A DNA stretch of 64,000 nucleotides. Source: Palsa-965 sp044448685 (GTDB lineage: Bacteria; Bacteroidota; Bacteroidia; Palsa-965). The position numbers and the translations under genes were made by a program. Under the pieces are notes generated by a model. It was not told the DNA's origin. It did no database searches and saw only the letters and a program-made list of their open reading frames with translations. Of this stretch, positions 8,751 to 16,809 are shown in pieces. Location of the stretch: the NCBI GenBank assembly GCA_044448685.1, contig JBIOHC010000009.1, positions 1 to 64,000 on the forward strand, given 5' to 3'. Each line of letters begins with the position of its first letter. The stretch's first letter is position 1.

Positions 8751-10838
8751 CTAAACCCGAATCCCTATCACAGTAACATCATCAATCTGCTCCAGATTTC
8801 CTCTCCAGGTTTCGAAATGCACATTCAGAATATCTTTCTGCTCGGTAAGTGACCTGTCGGAATAAGTCAGGAGTACCTGCTCCAGCTGTTTATACATAAA
8901 TTTCTTGCCCTTGCTGCCACCGAACTGATCGGCATACCCGTCGGTCAGGAAATAGATGAGGTCACCGCTTTGTATGTCCAGCTCATGAAGGGTAAAAGGT
9001 GTCTGGTCACGGGGTGATTTACCTACGGGCATTTTATCCGTTTCGGAAGTGTATAAGTTTCCGTCCCGGATACGGTAGAACCGGTTGTTGGCTGCAGCAT
9101 AACGGAGCTTGCCGGCCTTGAAATCAAAAGACCCGAATACTGCATCCATGCCATCCTGGGCATCTGCATTGCCATCGGTATTGAGGGCATGGATTATTGT
9201 GCTTCGTACACTGTTCAGGACAAGATCGGGACTGTTAATCTTTTTTTCAAGCGTCGCTTCATTCAGAAAGGAGATGTTGAGCAGACTCATAAATGCTCCG
9301 GGAACGCCATGCCCGGTACAGTCGGCCAGACACAGCAGGAAACGATCAGTCTGGGCGCTGGCCCAGTAAAAATCCCCGCTTACGATATCTTTGGGTTTAT
9401 ACAGTATGAAATGTTCACGCAGGTTTTTCTGAAGAAGCTGATCACCGGCAAAGAGGGCTTTCTGAATACGCTGGGCATAATGTATCGAGTCCATCGTCTC
9501 CTTGTTCTTCATTTCTATTATTATCTTCTGCCTGGATATTTCGGTATGCGCTTTTTGTTTTTGTTTATAGCCTTTGAAAATAAAAAATGCAAGTGCTGCC
9601 ACAGCCAGCAAAGCAATGAGTACGATATTTCGTTCCAGGGAGCTTTGCCGGCTCTGGGCTATCTCCTCCTTTATCTTGGCATCTTTTTCTATAATGCTTT
9701 TGTCTTTCTTTTCGTTTTCGAAACGTGCACTTAGTTCATTGATCTGGGCGCGGTTGGAAATGTTGAGGGCTGAATCTTTGGCTGTGGAAGCCAGCTCACG
9801 GAGGCGGTAGGCTTCTTTCCAGTCTCCGGCAGCCGCATGGATCTGTGAAAGACATTCATAGGATGTAACCTGAAAATGATACATTTTTGCATCGAGTGCT
9901 ATCTTTAAAGCTGTTTCCAGAAGCGGTTGTGCTTTTTTATATTCGTGAAGGGTTATGAAGGCCTGAGCAAGGGTGTTGGATGCAAGGGCTCGGCCTTCAG
10001 CATCCTCACTGTTCTTCCGGATATCATAGGCAAGCTGTGCAAAGTGGTAAGCTGCCATGGAGTCATGTTTGACGAGATAAACATTGATAAGGTCGTTATA
10101 GGTGGTCGAGAGTCCCATGGAATCGCCGAGCTCTTTTTTCAGCTTAACACTTTCGTTGAAATACTCCAGCGCTTTATCATAGTTATTGGAAGCGAAATAG
10201 GCATTTCCTATATTATTCTGTAGCCAGCTAACCATGGTTTTATTGCCAAGACGTTTGAAAATTCCATAGGATTTAAGGTAGCTTGTCAGGCTGTTCTGAA
10301 ACTGACGGGTAGCAACATACATATTGCCAATGCCCAGGAGCGAGCTTGCAATACCGGAGCTATCACCGATACTTTCCCTGTATTTAAGGGAATTGATATA
10401 ATGTTCCAGGGCTTTTTCCTCATTCCCTTTTTCATCCCAAATATTACCCAGTCCCAATTCCACATCACCCAACCCTTTGAAATTATTCATGTTGGCATAG
10501 ATGGTCATGCTGCGTGAATAAAAGGCAAGAGCTTCAGCAAGATGAGTTTGACCGGCTTCACATTTGCCCAGATTCAGGCAGGCATCGGCAATCCCTTTTT
10601 CATCGTGCAGTTGTTCGGCAAGAGCAAGGGCTTCACGGCCAAAAGCCATGGCATTGGTTGGTTTATTGTCTTTAAATAAGGAGTTGGAAATATGGATACG
10701 CAAGTTGACCTGTGCGGTATCTTTGGTTTTTTTACTGAGGAACTGAAGCAGGGAATCGGTTACCCTTGTCTGTGCAGGAGCATGCAGGCTGATACAATAC
10801 ACGATCCATACGAGGCTTATACGGTACCAATGCTTCAT
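8751..10838 (-). CDS. TPR sensor with SpoIIE-type PP2C phosphatase output
   Basis: 695 residues. A signal peptide (ending PAQ) leads into about eight tetratricopeptide repeats in the periplasm (about 45-350), a charged coiled coil (KDKSIIEKDAKIKEEIAQ), one membrane helix at about 403-421, a second coiled coil, and a cytoplasmic PP2C/SpoIIE domain from about 470. The metal-binding acidic positions are visible in KDIVSGDFYWA, LADCTGHGVPGAFMS and YFLTDGYADQFGG. Such proteins are common in Bacteroidota and dephosphorylate anti-anti-sigma-type or other Ser-phosphorylated partners in response to periplasmic input. No partner kinase or STAS protein is adjacent. Confidence 0.88.
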   Translation of the reverse strand: MKHWYRISLVWIVYCISLHAPAQTRVTDSLLQFLSKKTKDTAQVNLRIHISNSLFKDNKPTNAMAFGREALALAEQLHDEKGIADACLNLGKCEAGQTHLAEALAFYSRSMTIYANMNNFKGLGDVELGLGNIWDEKGNEEKALEHYINSLKYRESIGDSSGIASSLLGIGNMYVATRQFQNSLTSYLKSYGIFKRLGNKTMVSWLQNNIGNAYFASNNYDKALEYFNESVKLKKELGDSMGLSTTYNDLINVYLVKHDSMAAYHFAQLAYDIRKNSEDAEGRALASNTLAQAFITLHEYKKAQPLLETALKIALDAKMYHFQVTSYECLSQIHAAAGDWKEAYRLRELASTAKDSALNISNRAQINELSARFENEKKDKSIIEKDAKIKEEIAQSRQSSLERNIVLIALLAVAALAFFIFKGYKQKQKAHTEISRQKIIIEMKNKETMDSIHYAQRIQKALFAGDQLLQKNLREHFILYKPKDIVSGDFYWASAQTDRFLLCLADCTGHGVPGAFMSLLNISFLNEATLEKKINSPDLVLNSVRSTIIHALNTDGNADAQDGMDAVFGSFDFKAGKLRYAAANNRFYRIRDGNLYTSETDKMPVGKSPRDQTPFTLHELDIQSGDLIYFLTDGYADQFGGSKGKKFMYKQLEQVLLTYSDRSLTEQKDILNVHFETWRGNLEQIDDVTVIGIRV

Positions 10839-10872
10839 ACAAGGGTTTGAACCTCTAATATACGCATGTTGT

Positions 10873-11715
10873 CTATACCGGCAATATCAGAATAGGGTAA
10901 TTGGCTGTTTCTGTTAATTCTTTGACAAGACTATGTCCCCTCAGGAAGGCCAGGAAATCCTGGTTATGAAGGGTCATGGCCAGGATATCGGCATTTGATT
11001 CGAGCAGGTAATGATGCAGGCTGCCGGGAATATCTTTAGAATAGATTTGTTTAAAGTCGGCTTTAATCTGAGCACCGAGTTCAAAAGCAATTTCTGCCTT
11101 CCTTACTTCGAAAATATCGGGTCCTACTTCACTTTTATACCCGCTCAGATCGATGTAGGTATCACTTACATGCAAAAAGCAGAGCTCCATGCTAAAACCT
11201 TGTATGAAATCCTTGATGTATTTGAAAAAAGCCGGTGTCGTTTGATCATAGGAAAGGGCAAAGATCATTTTCTTCAGCTCTCTGTATGTAGTGTTGGGTG
11301 GTACAACAATTACCGGTACATGAGCATGTTTGGCTACATTATAGGTATTGGTTCCGAAAAAATAATCGTAGATACTGTCCACCCCTCCTGTTCCGCAAAC
11401 AATCAGGCTTTCTTCATCCGTATATTTGTTTACGCTGTTACCGATACCAGAACCTGAAATCTTTAGTTCGTAGGTGCAGGGGATATTGAAAGTGGAAGAC
11501 ACTTCCACACAATGGTTACGCAGACTCTCTGTACTCGTTTCCAGATTCTGTTCAAGAACAACGCCTGAGCTTATCAGTGGCGCCAGTGCAGGCACTGATT
11601 CGAGGTGAAGTAAACAAAGCTCCGCATGAAGAGTCTGGCAAAGTCTGGCTGCATACTCTACCGCATTATTGGCTATGGGAGAGAAGTCTGTAGGACAAAT
11701 TACTTTCTTGATCAT
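10873..11715 (-). CDS. Tandem universal stress protein (UspA family)
   Basis: 280 residues made of two Usp folds. The first (about 1-140) starts KKVICPTDFS and has a complete ATP-binding signature GTGGVDSIYDYFFGT (G-2x-G-9x-G-T). The second (about 145-280) ends with LRGHSLVKELTETANYPILILPV but lacks the first glycines of the signature, so probably only the first half binds nucleotide. The protein is cytoplasmic and likely a stress-adaptation factor. It lies 34 bp upstream of the phosphatase gene on the same strand and may be co-transcribed with it. Confidence 0.9.
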   Translation of the reverse strand: MIKKVICPTDFSPIANNAVEYAARLCQTLHAELCLLHLESVPALAPLISSGVVLEQNLETSTESLRNHCVEVSSTFNIPCTYELKISGSGIGNSVNKYTDEESLIVCGTGGVDSIYDYFFGTNTYNVAKHAHVPVIVVPPNTTYRELKKMIFALSYDQTTPAFFKYIKDFIQGFSMELCFLHVSDTYIDLSGYKSEVGPDIFEVRKAEIAFELGAQIKADFKQIYSKDIPGSLHHYLLESNADILAMTLHNQDFLAFLRGHSLVKELTETANYPILILPV

Positions 11716-11811
11716 GGTTCAGGGATGAATACGTATATGTTTCATCCATTACAAAGGTGACTGTTTGTACGACCAATTGCAATGATGAATATCAGGAGGG
11801 GAAGGAAAGGC

Positions 11812-12135
11812 CTACTTCTTTGGCGTTTCCTTAAAAAAGGCATCCTGACCGGCATAAACCACGCCTTTTTTGAAAAGGAAGAAGGGGACATATTGTGCCA
11901 GGGGAGCCCGCGGATTGGCACTGTGCAGCATTCCTTCCTGCAGTACCAGGGTATCGTGGCTGAGCTTCCACATCCCGTTTCTCCAGTCACCACCTTTGGT
12001 TTCCAGAAAGGTATGATCTTTCTTAAACTCTATCTTCCGGGCAGTGCCAAAACGGTAGGTACCCAGTATGGTGTTATCACCCGCCTGAAAGGAGAGCGAA
12101 GCGGTAATTAAGCACAGAATTGCAAGAATTTTCAT
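11812..12135 (-). CDS. Small secreted protein, possible lipocalin-like fold
   Basis: 107 residues with a signal peptide (MKILAILCLITASLSFQA). The mature part is strand-rich (TILGTYRFG, RKIEFKKDHTFLET, GMWKLSHDTLVLQEG), a layout seen in small lipocalin-like domains of Bacteroidota (GtW...l.F..dgt....g..W...gd.L.l). No catalytic motif. Function unknown. Confidence 0.65.
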   Translation of the reverse strand: MKILAILCLITASLSFQAGDNTILGTYRFGTARKIEFKKDHTFLETKGGDWRNGMWKLSHDTLVLQEGMLHSANPRAPLAQYVPFFLFKKGVVYAGQDAFFKETPKK

Positions 12136-12187
12136 GCTGAAAGTTAAGGAAAAGTAGTCAGAAGGCAGTCAGATTGTTCAATGTAAT

Positions 12188-12339
12188 TTGTCATTCTGAG
12201 CAGCCTTGGGGCTGAATTGGTGTGTTTGCAGTGCCGAAGAATCTTCTTGGTAATTGCAAAGAATAATATTTCCCATGCCCATATAGATTCTTCGGCACTG
12301 CTTGCGCACAGACAGCCCAGATACGCCTCAGAATGACAA
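12188..12339. repeat. Nested palindromic element (MITE/REP-like)
   Basis: A 152-bp element bounded by a perfect 13-bp inverted repeat, TTGTCATTCTGAG (12188-12200) and its complement (12327-12339). Inside it a second perfect 17-bp inverted repeat begins GCAGTGCCGAAGA (12228-12244) with its complement at 12285-12301. The transcript would fold into a long two-stem structure. Spurious peptides with CHSE...SSAEES, as encoded here, are a familiar by-product of dispersed palindromic repeats in Bacteroidota. No second copy is seen in this window. Confidence 0.75.
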
Positions 12340-12354
12340 GTCAGCACCAAATCC

Positions 12355-14970
12355 TTAATTCAGCTTCACCACTTTATGCATCTGTGAATAATGTTCCGAT
12401 TCGAAACTGATATAATATATTCCATCCGCGAAGGAAGAGATATCAATTTGCTGAAGTGGAGTACGAATATCGATTGTTTTCAGTGTTTCGCCCAGGTAAT
12501 TGTAAATATTGGCTTTGTCGGCACTCTTGAAATTACCGAGTTGAATATTTATCAATCCTTTTCCGGGGTTAGGGTAGAGGCTGATCTGAGTCGGCTTTGT
12601 TTTTACAACAGGCTGAACTGATGTCGGACCGGAATAAAGATCCGATTCCCACAGTCCCCTGCCGAAGGTACCTGCCCTTAATTTGCCGGATGAAGTCTGG
12701 ATCTGCAGATCGGCAACAACCACATTCGGAAGTCCGGTACTGTATAAGATCCAGTCGGGTAAAAGAGAGTTGATATAATAAACACCTGCATCGGTTCCGG
12801 CATAGATGCCGTTATTGCCTCCTGTTTCATGTACAAGGCAGTTTATGGGTATATTGGGCAATGTGCCTGAAAAATTGGTCCACGTGCTACCGGCATTGGT
12901 TGATTCATAGACTTTTTCACCCGTTGTATAGGTCGAGATACTCACCCATACATGTTGCGCATTGGCAGGGTCAACACAGATATTGCTTTTGCTGTTGCCC
13001 AGGGAGAAATTGGAAATACTGGCCCAGTTGGCACCACCATTGGTTGTTACATATACAGAATCAAATGTTCCGGCATAGATGACATTGGTATCGGAAGGTG
13101 CTACTGCAACCCAGTTGAGGGTATTGCTTGACCCTCCGGTAAGGTTGGAGGAGATGGTCGTCCAGGTAGTGCCGAAATCATAACTCCTGTACATATCGGC
13201 ATAACCGGCATACAGTGTTGTTGCCTTCAGGGGATTCATCACCACCGGTGTTACCCAGGAGCCTGTAGGTGTTCCTGTGATATTATCCGAAACAGTGTTG
13301 CTTGTGGCGAACCCGTCAGTGGAAGCATAGAATTTACCTTGCACATAACTGGCAATCATATTTTGTGCATTAAGAGGATCAATAGCACAGGATGTTCCGT
13401 CACCACCTGTTGCATAGCTCCATGTTCCGGCTGCATCTTTACGTGAGCCATTATCCTGAAGTCCGCAAAGGTTTATCGTGGCATCCGACTGGGCTACCGC
13501 AATGCGGTACATCTGACTGATCTGAAGTCCATTGCTGAGATCAGTATAGGTAGTGCCACCGTCAGTTGTTTTATAAATACCCCCGTCATTGGTTTGAAAC
13601 AGGGTGCCGGCCACAAGAGGGTGGAAGGCAATACAATGCTTATCTGCATGCACCACAACCACATTGCCTGGGTTGTTTGATCCGCTGGCCCACATGGTAT
13701 TGAGGGTCCAGGTATGCCCTGCATCCGTGCTGGCCCAGGTATTCACACCACCTACAAAAAGAGTGCTCGTATCAGCGGGTGAAATGCCAAAAGCCAGGTC
13801 ATAACCACCTTGCCCGGTGCTGCCTGAACCATCATAATTGCTACTCAGAAGGTTTAATGCACCGGAAGCATAGAGGGTTTGGAAAGTAGCGCCTTTGTCA
13901 CGGGAGGCGATGATACCGCCGAAGCCATGTCCACTGGCATTGGAACAAAGTCCTTCAACAAGTGCAGGGCAGACAGGGCTGACAGCAAGGGCAATACGGC
14001 CTATGCCGCTGAGACTCGTTGCCTGTGTGAATGTTTTGGCCGTATCAGTCGAAACCCATATCTGGGCGCTGGAACCTTTTGTTGAAGCATAAACAATTCC
14101 AGGTGAGCCCGGGCAGAGCACCATATCCATAAAATAACCTGTCATGGTCTGGTTCCAGGTTGCCCCACCGTCCGTTGTTCTGTAGATACCGCTTGAAGAA
14201 GCAGCGATGAGGGTATTGGGGGCAGTAGGTACGAGAACTACTTTGCGTACTTCCTGTGAAGCTGTTACCTGGAAACTGAGTCCGGTAGCATTCCAGGTAG
14301 AACCGGCATCGGTTGATTTAAGGACGCCGACAGTCTTTGTGTCGCCTGCATAATTATTTTGTATCGCCCATAAGCTGCCCAGATCCCCGTCGCCGGTGGC
14401 TATAAACATATTATTTGGATTCGTAGGGTCAACGGCAATATCACTCACGCCGAGTACAGGAAGATGATCAACAGTGGTGCTGGTAGACCAGTTGCTGCCC
14501 CCGTCAATTGTTTTCCAGATTCCTCCGGCGGGTGTCCCTACCCAGAAGGTAAGCGGATCAGTAGGGTGGAAGGCCATGCAGGAAACCCGACCCAGACCGG
14601 TATATCCTCCGGGCGTGGTGCTGGGACCTACAAAGCTCCAGTTGCCTGATGAAGCCGTGTTCAGGGCCATAGATCGTCCGTGACTTTTTACATAGGCACT
14701 CCAGTTATCCCAGAGCACTGTTGATTTCGGAAATTCTCCCGCAGCCGATACCCTGGGTTGCCAGAACCATTCCCAGCGTTTGAAGTTCATAAATTCGTCA
14801 TCCCTGGTTTCATCCGCCTTTTGATTGGGATGAGCAGCACGGAATGCTGTCTGAGCATCTTTGAAATTCAGATGCTGCTTGTCCAGATTTTTTGTCCAGT
14901 CCTGAGCATGTGTCAGGGTAAAGGAACAGGCAAGTACGGCAAGGAATAAGGGTTTTGTAAATTTTGACAT
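12355..14970 (-). CDS. T9SS-secreted sortilin/BNR-propeller protein (type A CTD)
   Basis: 871 residues with a signal peptide ending THAQ. From about 100 onward there are many BNR/Asp-box repeats (STDAGSTWN, TTDGGATWN, TTNGGANWAS, STNAGSTWTN) typical of Vps10/sortilin-like beta-propellers. The last 75 residues form a type A T9SS sorting domain: SLYPNPGKGLINIQLGN, a middle YNYLGETLKT strand, and DGIYYISFES...KVVKLN. It should be secreted and surface-anchored through the T9SS. Ligand or substrate unknown; such propellers occur in glycosidases and in adhesins. A longer paralogue lies at 32987-36256. Confidence 0.9.
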   Translation of the reverse strand: MSKFTKPLFLAVLACSFTLTHAQDWTKNLDKQHLNFKDAQTAFRAAHPNQKADETRDDEFMNFKRWEWFWQPRVSAAGEFPKSTVLWDNWSAYVKSHGRSMALNTASSGNWSFVGPSTTPGGYTGLGRVSCMAFHPTDPLTFWVGTPAGGIWKTIDGGSNWSTSTTVDHLPVLGVSDIAVDPTNPNNMFIATGDGDLGSLWAIQNNYAGDTKTVGVLKSTDAGSTWNATGLSFQVTASQEVRKVVLVPTAPNTLIAASSSGIYRTTDGGATWNQTMTGYFMDMVLCPGSPGIVYASTKGSSAQIWVSTDTAKTFTQATSLSGIGRIALAVSPVCPALVEGLCSNASGHGFGGIIASRDKGATFQTLYASGALNLLSSNYDGSGSTGQGGYDLAFGISPADTSTLFVGGVNTWASTDAGHTWTLNTMWASGSNNPGNVVVVHADKHCIAFHPLVAGTLFQTNDGGIYKTTDGGTTYTDLSNGLQISQMYRIAVAQSDATINLCGLQDNGSRKDAAGTWSYATGGDGTSCAIDPLNAQNMIASYVQGKFYASTDGFATSNTVSDNITGTPTGSWVTPVVMNPLKATTLYAGYADMYRSYDFGTTWTTISSNLTGGSSNTLNWVAVAPSDTNVIYAGTFDSVYVTTNGGANWASISNFSLGNSKSNICVDPANAQHVWVSISTYTTGEKVYESTNAGSTWTNFSGTLPNIPINCLVHETGGNNGIYAGTDAGVYYINSLLPDWILYSTGLPNVVVADLQIQTSSGKLRAGTFGRGLWESDLYSGPTSVQPVVKTKPTQISLYPNPGKGLINIQLGNFKSADKANIYNYLGETLKTIDIRTPLQQIDISSFADGIYYISFESEHYSQMHKVVKLN

Positions 14971-15004
14971 AGGCTGGGGAGTTGGATAAGGATGAACTGT
15001 TTTA

Positions 15005-15481
15005 TCAGGGTCTGTTGAGTGCTGTAAGCTTTTGTATGCTTTGTACGTGGAAGTAATGTAATTTGTTATTTAAATAATAACGAATAAGGGCAGCACCTTT
15101 TAAGGCCACCGGAGGGTTGATTTTAGGGCTCGATACGACTTTCTGTTCTTCACCCGGCATATGACCGGCTATATTATCACTTACCCTCAGATCAACGGTA
15201 TCATTCTTCATCAGCATGCTTTTAGGATCATACTGTTTTCCTTTTACAGCTTGAATGGTAAATCCTTTTCCATTCATCCAGGCTGAGTCGAAACGTATCG
15301 TTTCCTTTGTATGTATGACTACTTTGAATGAATATTCAGTTCCGCTGCCACCACCCGGAATGCCGGCAATCCATGTTTGTGAAGTAGCCTGAACAAGCCT
15401 GAAAGCAGGGTGTAAAGCCAGGCATGCCATACAGGCCAGACCGAATATAACGCAGGCAGTAGTAGGTATAATGTGTTTCAT
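15005..15481 (-). CDS. Exported protein of unknown function
   Basis: 158 residues with an N-terminal hydrophobic segment (about 7-25) that can serve as a signal peptide or anchor. The rest contains GGGSGTEYSFKVVIHT and an IRFDSAWMNGKGF strand pair followed by KGAALIRYYLNNKLHYFHV, a pattern of short beta strands. No family is recognised. It starts 35 bp before the sortilin-like gene's start region on the same strand but on its upstream side, so the two could share a transcript. Confidence 0.6.
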   Translation of the reverse strand: MKHIIPTTACVIFGLACMACLALHPAFRLVQATSQTWIAGIPGGGSGTEYSFKVVIHTKETIRFDSAWMNGKGFTIQAVKGKQYDPKSMLMKNDTVDLRVSDNIAGHMPGEEQKVVSSPKINPPVALKGAALIRYYLNNKLHYFHVQSIQKLTALNRP

Positions 15482-15652
15482 AAGCGTAAAGGTTGACTTA
15501 ACCGGAGCTGCCGGAGATTGCGCTCAGGAAAAGTGAATTCACCAGGGTTTTGAAATCTGTTAGTTGCAGGGCTAAAAGCCGCTTTTGTCTGTACACCAAA
15601 TTAAAAAAGAATAATCGGCAAATGCAAATCGGGAAGAATAAGAAAATATGAT

Positions 15653-15781
15653 TTATGTTTCCCTGGAAAGGAGGTGGAGCAGGGATTTACCCGGAGCCGA
15701 TTCAAACATACCCGTCTGCATACTTGCGCTGAAACGCAGCTGGTAAATATAAACTTCAAGAAGGTTGCGGTGGGTGCGGCT
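15653..15781 (-). pseudogene. Possible remnant of a T9SS/FlgD-like C-terminal tail
   Basis: On the minus strand, about 42 codons are open between two stops with no start codon, and include EVYIYQLRFSASMQTGMFE. This resembles the closing strands of secretion-tail domains of the form GVYIYQLR-G--MQTKKM. Like the FN3 piece at 5.8 kb, it may be the tail end of a deleted secreted gene. The match is short and judged by eye. Confidence 0.25.
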
Positions 15782-15902
15782 CCTTCATTGGTTTGTTCAA
15801 TGCCTGATACAGCGTTGTTAGCTTATGGTAATGCATAAAGGCAGTTTTACTTAAGCTTTAGATAATAAGTACTAAGGAAGGTGTTTATTACCCTAAAAGC
15901 CT

Positions 15903-15910
15903 TAGTTTTG
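15903..15910 (+). promoter_or_regulatory. Bacteroidota -7 promoter element for the DUF2911 gene
   Basis: TAGTTTTG is an exact TAnnTTTG match placed 23 nt before the ATG at 15934. The -33 region is only weakly TTTG-like (TGTTTA around 15882). Confidence 0.45.
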
Positions 15911-15933
15911 TCTTCATTTTAAAACGAAAAAAC

Positions 15934-16800
15934 ATGAAAAACAGTACCAACATATTCCTGTCCTTAACAATCGCCTGCTCAGCCCTGATGGCTCCTGCAG
16001 CCTTTTCACAACAGCTCAAAGTACCTGCTCCAAGCCCCGGAGCAACAGTGAAGCAGAATCTGGGACTGGGAGAAGTAACCATTGAATATTCACGTCCCGG
16101 TGTCAAAGGGCGTACAATATTCGGAGATGTTGTTCCCTATGGTAAAATATGGCGTACCGGTGCCAATGCAACCACCAAAGTAACATTTACAGACACAATG
16201 AAAGTGGAAGGCAAAACCCTGGCTCCCGGAACCTATGGATTGTATACCATACCCAATGCCGACAGCTGGGATATTATGTTCACCACCGATCTTACCCTGG
16301 GCGGCAATGTGGCTGAGTACAAAACTGAGAAAGAAGTGTTGCATGTAAAAGTAAAACCCTTTACACTAGCCATGAAAGTGGAAACATTTACAATTTCAGT
16401 GGGTGATGTCAGCGCCAGCTCTGCTAATCTTATGCTGTTATGGGATAAAACAGGGGTGCCTGTTAATATTACAACGGATGTTGATTCAAGAGTAATGAAG
16501 AATATCGGATCGGCTATGTCGCCCGATGATAAAAGACCGTATTTTCAGTCAGCATCTTACTATTATGAAAATGACAAAGATCTGAAACAGGCTCTGGCCT
16601 GGGTGAATAAGGCCATTGAACAGAATAAGGCTTTTTATGTCGTTCACCTGAAAGCCAAAATTATGATGAAGATGAAGGATTACAAAGGAGCTATTGAAGC
16701 CGGTGAGCAAAGTATGGCCCTTGCCAAAGAAGCCAAGAGTGATGATTATGTGAAGCTTAATGAGAAGCTGATTGCAGAGGCGAAGAAAGGCGGGAAATAG
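15934..16800 (+). CDS. DUF2911 family periplasmic protein with C-terminal TPR-like helices
   Basis: 288 residues. The signal peptide ends FSQQ. Residues about 25-180 form a DUF2911 domain: SPGATVKQNLGLGEVTIEYS, SRPGVKGRTIFG, YGKIWRTGANATTKV, LAPGTYGLYTIP and WDIMF are all hallmark positions. The C-terminal 100 residues (YYYENDKDLKQALAWVNKAI and KMKDYKGAIEAGEQSMALAK) read as two TPR-like hairpins. The biochemical role of DUF2911 is unknown. It stands alone on its strand and converges on the symporter operon at a shared hairpin. Confidence 0.9.
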   Translation: MKNSTNIFLSLTIACSALMAPAAFSQQLKVPAPSPGATVKQNLGLGEVTIEYSRPGVKGRTIFGDVVPYGKIWRTGANATTKVTFTDTMKVEGKTLAPGTYGLYTIPNADSWDIMFTTDLTLGGNVAEYKTEKEVLHVKVKPFTLAMKVETFTISVGDVSASSANLMLLWDKTGVPVNITTDVDSRVMKNIGSAMSPDDKRPYFQSASYYYENDKDLKQALAWVNKAIEQNKAFYVVHLKAKIMMKMKDYKGAIEAGEQSMALAKEAKSDDYVKLNEKLIAEAKKGGK

Positions 16801-16809
16801 AGACAAGAA

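Larger units (their letters stand above)
15482..15933. other. 452-bp non-coding interval
   Basis: No full gene is supported here. The left part is leader sequence for the minus-strand exported protein. The middle holds a possible decayed T9SS tail (15653-15781, minus strand). The right end carries the promoter of the DUF2911 gene. AT-rich stretches at 15600-15655 and 15830-15900 fit intergenic DNA. Confidence 0.6.

Noticed and set aside
12144..12350. 68-aa minus-strand frame at the palindromic element
   Set aside because: It is produced by the inverted repeats themselves; no start context or domain, and the pattern is typical of repeat-derived false genes.
15755..15775. GGTTGC at 15762 as a third copy of the ECF promoter
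   Set aside because: On the minus strand GCAACC is present but CTGCATCTT does not follow at the required spacing.
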